A DNA stretch of 64,000 nucleotides from Callipepla californica brunnescens (GCA_023055505.1 JALIRH010000152.1:496001-560000), one strand, 5' to 3'; shown: positions 33,732 through 45,886, counted from the stretch's first letter. Notes: generated by a model not told the origin, from the sequence alone. Translations and numbers: made by a program.

Positions 33732-36118
33732 ACATGGAGTGTCCAAACTCAGGCTCTCTTCTTGCTTAAAGCGTGGCGGCACATTTTGTTTTGTTTGTTT
33801 GTTTTCCAGTGCTGTTCTTTTACAGCATTACAAACTCAGGGAAATAGCTAAAAAGAGAAAATCATCAACTGGACCAGTGACAGCTAATCAGCCTGAGACC
33901 GCCTGCTCCTTCCTGCTGCTGCAGCCAGACAGAAGTGGCTGCGCTGCGCAGCTGAGACCCAACTAAGTGCTGCTGGTCCCAGGTGCTGGGAGGTGAGCAC
34001 TTCACCAACTGCAGCCCAGACAAATCCAATTACTCCCAAACTCTTAGGATGGGAACGATCGCACTTTATAATGGCTATTATGGTTTTAGGGTAACTGTTA
34101 ATCTAAATAAAGTCTCACAGATCAAAACAAATGGTTTTCCAGGCACTGGTGTTACAAAGAACATTTCATTAAACCATTTATTTTTCTTCTTGAAAGCAGT
34201 TTAAAAAGCAGTTTGAAGGCCTTTTCTTACTGAAGTTCTCCCTTGCTCCTTCCACTTGCCTGCTTACCAACGTCCAGACCCTGCAAAGGTTCACCATCCC
34301 TGCAGGGATGTATCCAAGACACAGCAGTGGCAAGGTGCTCAACCAAGTCATTGAGGACAAACACCAGCTACATTCCCATTACATATGGGCATGCCAGGCG
34401 AGCTGTTCCTGTCTTATGTTCTTTGTCATTATGCTAATGACAAAATGCTCGTTTAACTCTGCAACAGCTGATGCAGCTTGAGATTAGGCAACAAAAGGAA
34501 AAAAAAACCACAACCTCATGCACTACTCTAAAGGTAATTAAAGCTGAAGTTCTATCTCTGCACTGGGGAAACTTGCAATTAAGGAAACCACCTGGAAGCA
34601 GGGAAACAACTAGCAGTGTTTCAGGTACACCTACTTGGGAGGAAAGCTCCATAAACAAAGTAACTTCTGAAGAAATGACATGTTCTTGCTTCCTGCTTCG
34701 AGATACAAATGTTCCAAATCTATGCTTTCAAAGCACACCCTTAGGGAGCAAAAATGTAGTGGAAAGCAAATCTGTTTCAGAGCAGGAACTATCCAGTTTT
34801 AGAAAGACGTGAATTTCAGAAGCGCTAAAAGAATACCAGTGGCATGATCTTTATTTCCCCCACAAATTCAAAGAAAACTTCTGAGCCATCTACGCTACTG
34901 TTGTGAGAGTATGTAATTGTTTCCATGGTTATATTAACCCAGATCTGCACAGGAGATGACCTGGTTAGTAGAGCAAGCTTAACACTGTGACTTTTCAGCA
35001 TTCACAATTCTGTCAGGTGTCTACAGCTTTCAGTAGGTTCTTCTGACATATAAAGAGAAAAAAAGAGGAGAAGAGATGTGCTTTGAGAGTCACAGTAATC
35101 TGCTGTAACAACAGGGCCAGTGAGTGTGACAGGGGATGCCAGCTCTTAGGAACCAGGGAGAGTGGTTGGCCACTCTCAGTAGCTGAGGCACAATGAGGGC
35201 AAAGGAGGACTCTTCCTGTTTAGCACAGACCTAATGCACTTCACTCCTCATTCCATCATAAAAATTTTGTTTTTTTAAGTAACATTAACTCAGTACAACC
35301 CCTGGCACAGGTTTGGGTATTCCAGGCCATTTAGTGACCACCAAACTACAGTACAAGAACCAATTCTCAATAACCAGCCCTCAAATCATCTGCAGCACCT
35401 GAAGATAAGAGGGTTCAGTTCTTCAACCACCTGCATTCATAAGGCAGAGATCTGAGAGGCTCAAGGGGCAGTGCCATATCATATCTCAAGCCCACAGAGA
35501 GGTAGAAAGAGCCAAGGCTTCATGAAAGCTGCTCTGCTTCAGTAAACTCAGAGGAGAGATTCAGCAGAAACCACACACCCCTTCCTAGTGTCCAAGTATT
35601 CGAGTGCAGTGAGCTGTGAATGCAAAAGTGCCCGGATACATCATCACCCCTCTCATCTGCTGAGCACGGGTTGTGCTATGGCACGGACTTGGTCCAATGC
35701 TTCTCAACTCCCATCTGAAGAAATAAGCATTTCCAAGGAGTGAGGATGCCCATTACACTGTCTAGGCTAACAGAGAAAAAACGTTAAAGAGATGCTCTGA
35801 TGAAAGGTGTTTGGATATAAGCACTTCCTTCAAGTGCCCCACGGTCCCTATAGCTGTAATGTAAGCCTGAATAAGTTAGCAGGTTCCCACAAACTTTGAT
35901 GGGATTTGGATGTGCTCTTGGATGGAAAAACTTACCAGAGTATTTAAAAGAACTTCGGTAAATATAGCTATTGCTGCATTACAGGGCTGGCAAACAAAAT
36001 TATTACCTGTAATACGTTCTTTCCCAAAAGAACTTCTGTTTCAGAATGCACAGATCTCTGACAAAGAACATTATCACCCTTCTCATCCCAGATCCTGGCA
36101 GGAGGAAATACGCCAGGA
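33732..36118. other. Unassigned interval with candidate exons
   Basis: Right flank of CR1-B. At 33810-33966 (+) a ttgttttccag acceptor-like site precedes the frame AVLLQHYKLREIAKKRKSS, which ends at a stop. At 34462-34812 (+) a ctgcaacag acceptor-like site precedes LMQLEIRQQKEKK and a frame of about 115 codons ending ELSSFRKT. On the minus strand, 35980-36150 reads KYLYEVPGVFPPARIWDEKG. None is recognised. They may be exons of an unidentified or dead gene. Confidence 0.3.
34462..34812 (+). CDS. Unrecognised candidate exon
   Basis: After an acceptor-like tctgcaacag the frame reads LMQLEIRQQKEKKTTTSC, then a Ser/Thr/Glu-rich, low-complexity tail to a TGA after ELSSFRKT. A charged helix is likely at the start. 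No family is recognised. It could be a terminal exon of an unknown gene, or chance. Confidence 0.25.
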   Translation, partial: QQLMQLEIRQQKEKKTTTSCTTLKVIKAEVLSLHWGNLQLRKPPGSRETTSSVSGTPTWEESSINKVTSEEMTCSCFLLRDTNVPNLCFQSTPLGSKNVVESKSVSEQELSSFRKT

Positions 36119-36141
36119 ACTTCATACAGATATTTCGTGCT

Positions 36142-36497
36142 AATTCCCACTGCAAGAAATAAGTATACTCAGCACTACTTGAATTTTGCTACATTCCATT
36201 CAGAGTAACGCATTGACTTTTATGTCAGCTTTTGCATTTTATGTACTTTTTGTGCCTTATTCTGCTGGGCCATATTTAACAGTGTTCCGTTAAATAAATT
36301 GACACAGTTCTTTTTATTTCTTATTTTTGAGCAGAAACTCAGGTACAAGGTATTTCCAAAGGATAACAAAATTTGCCTTAATTATGCAGGATGCAGGAAG
36401 AATTTGGTTTCAAGTGTGAATGCCTGGGGTTAAAATTTAGCTTCTAGGAGCAGTAATGAAAATATGTATTTCAATTACCTGACAGTACTACTGTTGC
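36142..36497 (+). repeat. Arm 2 of a long inverted duplication
   Basis: Reverse complement of 22594-22932 with an extra 17 bp near 36245. Next to it (36119-36141), a 23-bp piece matches the neighbouring piece of arm 1 (22933-22955) in the opposite orientation to the rest of the arms. Confidence 0.75.
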
Positions 36498-37274
36498 GCT
36501 GTGTCCTTTCCTGCCAAATGAATGTCTGCAGCAGCTGGCCGCTGTCTCCAAGCTGTGGGTCCATCCCGTCACCCTAAGTGTCCCCTGGTTATGTCCTCAG
36601 CTAGCAACCTCCGTGTGCCCCTCTGCACACATCAGCAGGGGACAGGGAGAAGTACATGTGATAGTCACACCACAGAGCCACGTGTGTCTGTCACACTGCA
36701 TCCTGCCAGGGCTGTCACCCCTCATGCAGACACATCCTGGGTGCTGGTGGGCTAAAGTGTCTGGGGCCTGGTGAGGGTCCTGGAGGCTCCCGGTATCTCC
36801 AGGAGGGTCCTAGATGTCCCTAGGAACTTGCCCGGGGGGTAATGGAAAACCAGGATGAAGGTTCACTTTTCCTCTGTTCATAGTTCCCGCTGTGTGGCAA
36901 AGGGAGGAGGTTTTTTGAAGGACACAGTGGTGTTGGATTCCTTTCATATACGTTTGAGATCTCAGATCCCTTCCCATATCCAAATTAGAATGAAAAGCAG
37001 TCTTAAAAATCCGTCTTTTGAGAAAGAACCTCTGAGCACTTGTAATTGGCAGTGCTTTGTTATTCTAGATAATTCATTCCATAAGGAGCGCTGACGGATA
37101 CCATGGATTGTGAGCATGCTCCATACAGAGTTTCCCTCTGTGGGGGTGAGGAAACAATGTGATTTGATACTATGGGGTTATTATAAGGTTGCTAATGTCT
37201 AGGATTCTAGAGTCTGAGGATTCTGTGAGGATGCTACGAGGATACCAGCTCCTGTGATTGTAGTTTCTATTGCT
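36498..37274. other. Unassigned interval
   Basis: C/T-rich then AT-rich sequence. No gene or repeat is recognised. Confidence 0.4.
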
Positions 37275-38490
37275 GATTTTAAGAAGGGGAGAAAGGAAGA
37301 TCTGGGGAGCTACAGGCTGGTGAGACTCACATCTGTGCCTGGGAAGATCATGAAGCAGATCCTCCTAGAAACTGTGCTAAGGTGCATACGAGACAAAGAG
37401 GTGATTCAGGACAGCCAGCATGGCTTCACCAAGGGCAGATCTTGCCTGACCAATCTGGTGGCCTTCTGTGATGGAGTGATGGCTTTGGAGGATGGGGGAA
37501 GGGCAATGGATGTCATCTACCTGGACTTCTGCAATGCCTTTGACATGGTCCCTCACCACATCCTTCTCTCTAAATTGGAGAGGTGTGGATTTGAAGGATG
37601 GACTGTTGGATGGATTAGGAATTGGCTGGCTGAACGCAGCCAAGGGTTGTGATTAATGGTTCTGTGTCAGGGTGGAGGCCAGTCACGAGCAGTGTCCCTC
37701 AGGGGTCGGTGTCTTGGGGCTGGTGCAGGGTGGTGCACTTGGGTCAGGGCAACCCCAGGTATTTATCCAACTGGGGGAAGACCTCCTTGAGAGCAGCCCA
37801 GAGGAGAAGGACTTGGGGGTCCTGGTGGACAAGAAGCTGGACATGAGTTGGCAGTGCGCGCTTGCAGCCTGAAAGGCCAACTGTGTTCTGGGCTGCATTA
37901 AAAAAGGAGTTGCCAGCAGGGACAGGGAGGGGATTGTCCTCCTCTACTCAGCTCTTGTGAGGCCCCATCTGCAGTACTGAGTCCAGGCCTGGGGACCCCA
38001 GTACAGGAAGGACGTGGAGCTCCTGCAGCGGGTCCAGAGGAGTGCCACGAAGATGATCAGAGCACTGGAGCACGTCTCCTGTGAGGAAAGGTTGAGGGAA
38101 CTGGGCTTGTTCTGCTTAGAGAAAAGAAGGCTCCGGGGAGACCTCATTGTGGTCTTCCAGTACTCGAAGGGAGCGTATAAACAGGAGGGGGAACACCTGT
38201 TTACAAGGGTGTATAATGATAGGACAAAGGGGAATGGTCTTAAACTGAGACAGGGGAGGTTTAGGTTAGATATTAGGAGGACGTTTTTCCACACAGAGGG
38301 TGGTGGCACACTGGAACAGGTTGCCCAGGGAGGTTGTGGATGCCCCATCCCTGGAGGCATTCAAGGCCAGGCTGGATGTGGCACTGGGCAGCCTGCTCTA
38401 GTGGCTGGTTGCCCTGCACATGGCGGGGGGGGTTGAAACTAGATGATCATTGTGGTCCTTTTCAACCCAGGCCGTTCTATGATTCTATGA
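37275..38490 (+). mobile_element. Old CR1 LINE fragment
   Basis: 5'-truncated CR1 starting in the RT ([20 protein letters not shown]), continuing [16 protein letters not shown] and [17 protein letters not shown] gap of several hundred bases follows SVPQGSV (about 37710). The C-terminal region (RVQRSATKMIRALEH, YNDRTKGNGLKLRQGRFRLD) and the 3' tail with the ttctatgattctatgatt repeat come next. Frames are broken. It diverges strongly from copies A and B, so it belongs to another, older subfamily. Confidence 0.85.
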
Positions 38491-40080
38491 TTGTGGATGT
38501 TTCCCCATTTGAGATTCTCTGACTCTGTGATGATTCTGATTCCTTGCTAAGAGGATAAATCCCAGATTTGTAGCTATGCAATATGATACATTTCCATATC
38601 CACCCTCATGCATAGTGTGTGGAATAGTTCTGAGTGGCTGACACAACCCAAGCAAAATCAATTTCTGTAGGTTATTAAAAAAAATAAAAGTCTTTTGCTA
38701 TAGTTTCTGCTGCTTGTTCCTGTTTATTCCTGTTCTCCCTTGTTTCATATGTAACTTCCAAACTTGGCATTTTGCAGATAATACCTTTCCCATGTCACTG
38801 TTTTGCAGCCCCTAATGGTCTTGTTTCTCAGTTATGACAGTTGTATGAACCCAGTCATAAGAATTTGGGACTGGAGTTCACTCTATGAGTTCTGTCATCA
38901 GTTGGTGTCCCTAGTTGCCATTGTGCAGACTCTGCCAATTTATAACAGATGGATACAACTGCAGTATACACTCCTAAGAGAGAAGCACTGATGTATTTCT
39001 TGATGTAGATATGCTGTAGTGATTTAACAGGGACTTAACAAGATTTGAGATGGCTGGATACAGTTGGTTACTTTCCACATAGAGTGCAGGTTTTAAACAC
39101 ACACACGCAGGAGGCTCTTCCGCTGAGTCAGAAGGATCAGAGCGGACCTCCTTGCTTTCTTAACTCCTCAAAGCACAGAGGTAAAGATCCTCAGTGCAGC
39201 TGCATCCACTCCTAGTCTGACTTTTTCAGGAGCTTGTGCCTGAGGGATCCTATGTGCAAAGATAGAACCTTAGTGAAGCTAATAAAGCTCAAACCAAACT
39301 TACTGAGGATCTGTATCAGCAAGGTGTCTTGACATGAAGGTGTAAGGGATCTCTGTGCAGGTGTGTCCTCAAGAGGCATCCCTGCTCAAAGGGAGAGCTT
39401 GTCCTGTAGTCTGCTGCTGTGTAAGAGAGCTTAAGAGGCACTGGTGCTGCTCACTGTTTTTGGGGTGAGATGACTGACTCCTTGCCGTACTTTTTTTTTA
39501 GGTACATGCTCAATTGGCCCTCAGCTGCTGAACCAGGTGTCTACTATCAGTTCTTTCAGCCTTCTAGTCTGAGACTGATTTACGATCGTTGATCTGTTCT
39601 AGCCAGGGTGTTACCAGAAGTGTTGCTCTCTGTCTTCCTGTGCCTGGTCGAAGGAATGAAGTGGGAGGGAGAGAAAGAGAGAAAGAGGGAAAGGCAAGGC
39701 AGAGGGCAGTGTGCTGTCACATCAGCTTTGCTGTGGAGGAAGCCTGGTAAAGGCAGTGCTGCTGCAGATGGGCTGCAGTGGGATAGGGACTGCTGCATTC
39801 TCTGACCATGCCAGTTATATAGTCCCAGCAGGCTCCAATTTTTTCACCTGCAATAGATGCAGCCTGCAGGAGAGCAGCAAATGGCCACAGCACGTCCACC
39901 TCAGGTGGGAGCTTGGGGAAGCAGCCAGCAGAGGGCAAGGGACAAGAGTGCAGGGGGACAGTGAGGTGCCCTCTCCCAGCATTTGTGTTCTGGGGACAGA
40001 GAAACCGCTGTGACTGGCGTTTCTCTCCAGCTGCTTCCCTGGATCTTGGCTGTTCCTGCTGAGGAACACTCTGCTTACAG
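38491..40080. other. Unassigned interval upstream of the KRAB exon
   Basis: No coding region is supported. Contains a purine-rich gagagaaagagagaaag patch at about 39668-39700. Confidence 0.4.
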
Positions 40081-40191
40081 GGGCCTGTGACCTTTGTGGA
40101 AGAGGCCGTGTATTTCAGCAGGAGGAGTGGGCTCAGCGAGTGCTCTACCAGGACACGATTCAGGAGATGTACAAGTCCATGGCCTTGCTGG
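40081..40191 (+). pseudogene. KRAB-A box exon with a 1-nt deletion
   Basis: After a tgcttacag acceptor the frame reads GPVTFVEEAVYF. One base is missing, and the next frame continues QEEWAQRVLYQDTIQEMYKSM, ending ALLG before a gtgagg donor. This is the KRAB-A pattern (VTFEDVAVYF, EEW, LY-D-M-E) with the usual exon end. KRAB-A recruits TRIM28 in KRAB zinc-finger repressors. No zinc-finger exons (HTGEKPY linkers) were seen in the window. The deletion makes it non-functional unless it is a sequencing error. Confidence 0.6.
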
Positions 40192-40531
40192 GTGAGGGCT
40201 CTGCTGCCTTTCATCCTCTTTTTAAAACACTTTTGGTAATGCAGAACTAGCCTCTGCAAGCAGAATAAATATAGTGCAGTCATTTATTTACAAACACAAC
40301 AACAACAAAAGAGACACAGAGAAGCAGGAGTTTCAGAAAGGATGGAGCATGCTTAGCACTCTGATGGAAAGCCCCAGAGTCACTGCTGACAAGCCAGTGT
40401 CAGCCAGGAGGAGGAGGATCAGCTTTCTGCCAACAGCCCTTGTGTTACTGCGTCGCATGGTGCCACCAGCTCCAGCACCCAGATGATTCTCGGGTTACTC
40501 CTTCATGATTTTATACTTTTCTGTTCATTAC

Positions 40532-40535
40532 CCAT
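40532..40535. repeat. Target-site duplication, right copy relative to the provirus 3' end
   Basis: The four bases ccat directly outside the 3' LTR match ccat at 48811-48814 outside the 5' LTR. Four bases is the usual size for gammaretroviral integration. Confidence 0.75.
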
Positions 40536-40964
40536 TGATGCCGAGAAATCCGACAAAATAACTTGACACACCAATGCAATATGTCAAGCAGGTATTCCCT
40601 TTATTACAGCGCTGGGTGCATGGGGGATCTCTCCACCAAACATGCACACCAAAGAGAGAAACGAGTACATATTTAAAGGTATAGCACATACATATTCATC
40701 ACATTCCAAACTCTGGTTATTGAGGGGATTAAACCTAAGGGTCTGTTTTGTTGTAAATTTTCAAACCCTGAAGGGGGAGAGCTCCTCACCATTAAGAATG
40801 GCATCTGTTTGATTATCTTGTTGGGACGCCAGGATGTCTGTCCTGCTTTCTTATCTGTTTGTGTAACACATCTGGCCCAACAGATAAATCAGCAGGGAGT
40901 AGCACCTTTGTTTCTGGATGATTTACAGTTGTCTTTACTGTAGAGAAGCTGTTCTCATGATTCA
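40536..40964 (-). repeat. 3' LTR of the provirus
   Basis: 429 bp; on the minus strand it starts TGAATCATGAG and ends CTCGGCATCA. It contains a TTTAAATA TATA-like box (about 40675) and an AATAAAG poly(A) signal (about 40605). No difference from the 5' LTR was found on reading. Confidence 0.92.
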
Positions 40965-40965
40965 A

Positions 40966-40977
40966 TCCCCCCTTTTC
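40966..40977 (-). other. Polypurine tract of the provirus
   Basis: Minus strand GAAAAGGGGGGA directly upstream of the 3' LTR, as expected for the plus-strand primer. Confidence 0.75.
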
Positions 40978-41001
40978 AATATAATAGGCAAATTCTTTTG
41001 C

Positions 41002-42351
41002 CTATAACATACTATTGTTCATTATTGCCTTCCTGAAATACTTCCCAGACTCTACTTGGTGGTTTATACGATTTCTTTTCCAGGTGGCGTAATCATCTAG
41101 GCTCCTTTGACAACACCAGAGAAAACACTGCACACCTATGCAAGTTATCACTATAAGAACAAACAGTACAACTATTGCTACAAACAGTTGCTTTAGCCAG
41201 GCTAAATTAGGGAGCCAGCTAGTGAGCTTATTCCATAAGTCTGTAAATCCAAATGAGGTATCATCTAATGAGACCTGATGTAGTACTTTGACCCGTTTCC
41301 AAATTGCCTGTATGTCAGTTTCTACCCTTTGATCTTGGTCCACGTAGGCACAGCAACTTTGATTAATTATTGTACAAACTCCCCCCTCCTTTGCAGTAAG
41401 AAGGTCTAGGGCCATTCTGTTCTGCAGAACTACTTTACTCAAAGAAGAAATCTCTGTTTGCAAACCTTGGATGGCATCTAATGTTACATTCTCAATTCTT
41501 TCCATAGTAGCTGACACATTCACTATTGCCTTTTCTAATTCACTTACTCCTAGGGCTGGGATTAGCCATCGAACAAAACTATGAAATCCTGTAGGCCTTT
41601 CAATTAGTGGATTTTTTACTCTTTTTGTTCGTATCCACATGGTCCTTAAGACCCCTCGTGGGGGTTCTGTACGAGTATGTATACTAGTCTGAGGCATCAG
41701 ATATCCCGCTGTGCATGTTCCAGTCCAATTTAGTGGAAGCATTTTACGGGCATATCCATCTCCACACAGCCACCAATATCCAAAGGGAAGCTTACATGGC
41801 TTTTGTCTGTTTTTCATTAATGCTGTTCCCATTCCCACTATGGCTAATATGTCTTTATCTCTGGACCATGTTGTAGTGTTATTAGTCCGAGGGTCACATT
41901 TATTTCCTTGTTGCCATCTAGCTGTTTCATTATCTCCAGTTACCATCCCAGAGTTACCATACTCCCAGCTGCATCCCAAACCTGTCAAATTTCTCCATCC
42001 AACGTTTATTGGATTTATACTATCATTATTCCTATCTATAAAAATGGACCGTGTGTTATTAATGACCAATAAATCAAATTTTGGACCCAATTTATGCTGC
42101 TTTTCTTCCCCGTACTTGCAGCTTCCCCCATCTTTTGCCATCTGATTTGTCACCCAATCTGGTATTGTCCAATTTAGTGCTGCTACTCCATAAACTGGCA
42201 CCCTTCCCTCCCCTCTAGGAAGGGCTGTACATACCCAACAATCTGAAACATTCAAGGCTTGACTGAGTTTTTCAGTTAACTTAATGTAAGTATTCTGTGG
42301 CCAGGCTAAAGCAAAAGTTAGAGTTATACAGGATACATAAATATCAAACAT
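41002..42351 (-). CDS. env: Env glycoprotein of the provirus, intact
   Basis: 449 residues, envelope precursor. A short hydrophobic leader (about residues 1-17) is followed by a compact surface subunit with a CWVC motif (about 38-41) and many N-x-S/T sites. A basic RTKR cleavage-type site lies near residue 243. The transmembrane subunit has heptad-like repeats, an immunosuppressive-domain-type region ending in CX6CC (CTIINQSCC), a hydrophobic anchor (about 390-413) and a short tail of about 36 residues. CXXC plus CX6CC indicates the covalently linked gamma-type Env. The surface part is short for the family. Right after the basic site the sequence ([11 protein letters not shown]) is not clearly hydrophobic, so the fusion segment is uncertain. 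It overlaps the pol 3' end by 8 bases in another frame. It would need a spliced mRNA. Confidence 0.88.
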   Translation of the reverse strand: MFDIYVSCITLTFALAWPQNTYIKLTEKLSQALNVSDCWVCTALPRGEGRVPVYGVAALNWTIPDWVTNQMAKDGGSCKYGEEKQHKLGPKFDLLVINNTRSIFIDRNNDSINPINVGWRNLTGLGCSWEYGNSGMVTGDNETARWQQGNKCDPRTNNTTTWSRDKDILAIVGMGTALMKNRQKPCKLPFGYWWLCGDGYARKMLPLNWTGTCTAGYLMPQTSIHTRTEPPRGVLRTMWIRTKRVKNPLIERPTGFHSFVRWLIPALGVSELEKAIVNVSATMERIENVTLDAIQGLQTEISSLSKVVLQNRMALDLLTAKEGGVCTIINQSCCAYVDQDQRVETDIQAIWKRVKVLHQVSLDDTSFGFTDLWNKLTSWLPNLAWLKQLFVAIVVLFVLIVITCIGVQCFLWCCQRSLDDYATWKRNRINHQVESGKYFRKAIMNNSML

Positions 42352-45300
42352 TCTGTTTCCTTATAATAAGTTTCAGAGGTCCTTTGGGGGTGGCTGTCCA
42401 CTCGGTGCCTGGGGCCTTCTTAATCCTGGAGTAGTGGATCCACGCATGTACCTCCTTGATCTTGATTGCAGTATGAGTAGTGAGTAAGACTTGGTACGGT
42501 CCTTTCCACTTTTCTTCAAGCGGGTCACCTGAAAAACTTTTAACATATACCCAGTCCCCTGGATTAATAGAATGGATTGGATGATCTAATCCCCTACATC
42601 GCGTGGATAGTACCCCTTTACTGATTTTCTGTAGCTGATGTCCCAAGGCCTGCACATATTGCCCTATTGCACTCTCTCCTATCTGCTTGAGGTCCCCTTT
42701 CTCAGATGTTTGATAAGGCCTGCCGTACAATATTTCAAAGGGACTTAATCCTTCCCTACTTCGAGGTTTAACCCTTATCCGCAGGAGAGCTATAGGAAGA
42801 GCTTGATACCAATGGAGACTAGTCTCTTGGCATATTTTGGCTATTTGTTGTTTTAGTAAATGATTCATCTTTTCTACTTGACCACTTGCTTGAGGCCTAT
42901 AAGGGGTATGTAATTTCCAATCAATTCTCAGAAGCCTGCTGACTTGCTGCACAATTTTTTCACAAAAATGTGTGCCCCTATCTGATGATATCACATCAGG
43001 CACTCCAAACCTAGGTATTATCTCATTTAATAGTATCTTTGACACCTCCCTTGCTTTATTTGTCCTTCGGGGAAAAGCCTCTGGCCATCCAGAAAAGGTG
43101 TCTGTTAACACCAGCATATACCGATACCCCCCTTTTCTAGGGAGTTCTGAGAAATCTATTTGCCATTGTTGGCCTGGTAAATTTCCTCTTCCTATTGTCC
43201 CTATCTGCACCTTAGTTACTGTATTTGGGTTATTTTTTAGACATATTTCACACTGCCTTGTCACTTGACTTGCTATGGTGTATAAGTTTCGGCAAACCAT
43301 TTTCTCAACTAAGTATTTATAAAATGGTTCTATTCCCCAGTGGGTAGCATTATGTTCCTGTTTTACAATAAACCATGCAAGCTGATATGGAATTACCAGC
43401 TTTCCATCTGGTGTATAGAACCAGTCCTTATTTTCTTTTCCTTCTAAATCTTTTATCAACTTATGGTCCTCCCTTGAATATACAGGTTTTACTCCATTTA
43501 GTAGGGTACTTGCCTGTTTCTGTGGAACTAGGGATAATTCTGATGCTGTTTGTTCTGCCGCCCTTTTTGCTGCCCAATCAGCCAAATTATTTCCCTTTTC
43601 CTGTTCAGTGTTACCTTTCTGATGACTTCTGCAATGCATTATTGCAATCTTCTGTGGTTTTTCAACTGCTTCTAATAACTTCAGGATCTCGGGTGCATGT
43701 TTGATTCCTTTCCCTTGAGTTGTTAACAGTCCTCTTTCTTTCCATATAGCTCCATGAGCATGTACAACACCAAAGGCATACCTTGAATCAGTCCAGATAT
43801 TGGCCTTCTTGCCTTGGGCCAGCTCCAGAGCTCTTGTCAGGGCAATAATTTCTGCCTTCTGTGCTGACGTCCCAGCTGGCAATGGCTGTGCTTCTATTAC
43901 ACCCTGATGTGTAGTAACTGCATATCCAGCCTTGCGCTGACCTTGCTGTATAAAGCTGCTCCCATCCACAAACCAGGTTATCTCAGCATCCTCCAAGGGC
44001 TGGTCCTTTAGGTCTAGGCGACTGGAGTACACTTCTTCAATCGTCTGGAGGCAGTCATGCACTATTGGTTCTGTGGTCGTTTCACTGAGGAAAGAAGCTG
44101 GATTCACAACATTAGCTGTCATTATCGTTATGTCATCCTGTTCAGCCAGAATCGCCTGGTATTTTAGGAATCTAGAAGGTGACAGCCAATGGTGCCCTTT
44201 TTGTTCTAGGACTGCAGTAACTGTATGTGATACTAATACAGTTATTCGTTGTCCCATAGTGAATTTTCGTGCCTCCTGTATATTCAGGATCACTGCCGCT
44301 ACTGCTCTCAAGCATCCCGGCCAGCCTCTGCTTGCTTCATCCAATTGTTTAGAGAAGTAAGCAACTGCCCTTCTGTATGGTCCCAGCTCCTGTGCCAGGA
44401 CTCCCAGGGCTATTCCTTGTTTCTCATATGAGAACAAAAGAAATGGTTTAGTCACATCTGGAAGCCCCAGAGCTGGGGCTTCCATCAATTTATGTTTTAA
44501 TACCCGGAATGCTCTTCTGGCCTCCCCATTCCAAGTTAATTTCACTGGATTTTCCTTTAACAGCTGATACAGCGGTTTCACTATAAGTCCATAATTATTT
44601 ATCCATAGCCGACACCATCCTGTCATCCCTAAGAAAGTCCGTAAATCCTTTGCAGTTGATGGTTCAGGAGTTCTACATATTGCTTCCTTTCTTTCTTTCC
44701 CTAGTTCACGCTGTCCCCCTGACAGAGTGTACCCTAAATAGGTGACTCGAGTCTGTATTATTTGAGCCTTCTGTTTTGATACTCTGTATCCACTCAGCCC
44801 CAAGAAATTGAGCAGGCTCACTGTCCACTGAAAGCATTCTTCTTCAGTCTCAGTTGCAATCAGGAGGTCGTCTACATACTGGAGTAGAACTCCATTGCTA
44901 GATGGAGGGTCCCATTCTTCTAATTCTTTGGCTAGCTGATTTCCAAATATGGTGGGGCTGTTTTTAAATCCTTGAGGTAACACTGTCCAGGTTAACTGGG
45001 TTTTTCTCCCCGTGTCTGGGTTCTCCCATTCAAATGCAAACAATTTCTGACTTTCCTCAGCCAAAGGGAGACAGAAAAAGGCATCTTTCAGGTCTAACAC
45101 TGTAAAGTACTTCCATTCTGCTTTAAGCCTGGTTAGCAGTGTATAGGGATTTGCTACTACTGGGTACAAGTCTTCCACTATCTTGTTTATTGCTCTAAGA
45201 TCTTGCACTAGTCGATAATCCTTCCCATTAGGTTTTTTTATAGGTAATATAGGTGTATTGTATTCTGACTCACACTCTACTAGTAATTTCTCTTGAATAT

Positions 45301-45886
45301 ACTTATCAATTAGTGCTTTTACTCCTCTTCGATCTCCTAATTTCAATGGATATTGTTTTATCCGGATTGGAGTAGCCCCAGGTTTAGGTTTTATTACCAC
45401 TGGTTGTGCCCTTTTACTTCTACCTGGGTGTCCTGTGGCCCAAACTTCAGGGAACACCTGTTCCAAAACACGAGCTGGTATCCCTGTCTCCCCTTTCTCC
45501 TGGATATGAGCTAGGCTCAAAATTTTTATTAATCTATCTTCTCCTACTTTAAATTCTATTTTGCCTCCCTGAAATTTTATTTCTGCCTTTAATTGTTCAA
45601 GTAAATCTCGTCCCAGTAATGGTTTTGGAGAGTTAGGTAAATATAGGAATTCATGTATGCCTACTTGCTTCCCAATTTTATATTTTATTGGCTTCAAGAA
45701 GAGAGCCTTTTCCGTCTCTCCTGTTGCTCCTACTACATTTACAGAGTTTTCCCCTTCTGGCTCTAATTTTTGATTGAGTACTGAATATGTAGCCCCTGTA
45801 TCTATTAAGAATTCCACCTCCTCACCCTGTTCCCCTAGCCTTATTTTAACCAGTGGATCCGCTAGGGGAGAACCCTCCGGTCCCCA
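42344..45886 (-). CDS. pol: Pol polyprotein (protease, RT, RNase H, integrase), intact
   Basis: 1180 codons from the codon after the gag TGA; the first ATG is at 45817. Protease: [10 protein letters not shown]. Reverse transcriptase: [13 protein letters not shown] and the catalytic QYVDDLLIA. RNase [28 protein letters not shown] and a C-terminal NLADWAAK give the D-E-D-D set. Integrase: an H-x3-H/C-x2-C finger (HNATH, CEICL), then [15 protein letters not shown] and GQVEKMN for D,D,E, and a C-terminal domain ([17 protein letters not shown]). No stop or frameshift was seen. It lies in the same frame as gag, so it is expected to be made as Gag-Pol by readthrough of the single TGA. Confidence 0.92.
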   Translation of the reverse strand, partial: WGPEGSPLADPLVKIRLGEQGEEVEFLIDTGATYSVLNQKLEPEGENSVNVVGATGETEKALFLKPIKYKIGKQVGIHEFLYLPNSPKPLLGRDLLEQLKAEIKFQGGKIEFKVGEDRLIKILSLAHIQEKGETGIPARVLEQVFPEVWATGHPGRSKRAQPVVIKPKPGATPIRIKQYPLKLGDRRGVKALIDKYIQEKLLVECESEYNTPILPIKKPNGKDYRLVQDLRAINKIVEDLYPVVANPYTLLTRLKAEWKYFTVLDLKDAFFCLPLAEESQKLFAFEWENPDTGRKTQLTWTVLPQGFKNSPTIFGNQLAKELEEWDPPSSNGVLLQYVDDLLIATETEEECFQWTVSLLNFLGLSGYRVSKQKAQIIQTRVTYLGYTLSGGQRELGKERKEAICRTPEPSTAKDLRTFLGMTGWCRLWINNYGLIVKPLYQLLKENPVKLTWNGEARRAFRVLKHKLMEAPALGLPDVTKPFLLFSYEKQGIALGVLAQELGPYRRAVAYFSKQLDEASRGWPGCLRAVAAVILNIQEARKFTMGQRITVLVSHTVTAVLEQKGHHWLSPSRFLKYQAILAEQDDITIMTANVVNPASFLSETTTEPIVHDCLQTIEEVYSSRLDLKDQPLEDAEITWFVDGSSFIQQGQRKAGYAVTTHQGVIEAQPLPAGTSAQKAEIIALTRALELAQGKKANIWTDSRYAFGVVHAHGAIWKERGLLTTQGKGIKHAPEILKLLEAVEKPQKIAIMHCRSHQKGNTEQEKGNNLADWAAKRAAEQTASELSLVPQKQASTLLNGVKPVYSREDHKLIKDLEGKENKDWFYTPDGKLVIPYQLAWFIVKQEHNATHWGIEPFYKYLVEKMVCRNLYTIASQVTRQCEICLKNNPNTVTKVQIGTIGRGNLPGQQWQIDFSELPRKGGYRYMLVLTDTFSGWPEAFPRRTNKAREVSKILLNEIIPRFGVPDVISSDRGTHFCEKIVQQVSRLLRIDWKLHTPYRPQASGQVEKMNHLLKQQIAKICQETSLHWYQALPIALLRIRVKPRSREGLSPFEILYGRPYQTSEKGDLKQIGESAIGQYVQALGHQLQKISKGVLSTRCRGLDHPIHSINPGDWVYVKSFSGDPLEEKWKGPYQVLLTTHTAIKIKEVHAWIHYSRIKKAPGTEWTATPKGPLKLIIRKQNV

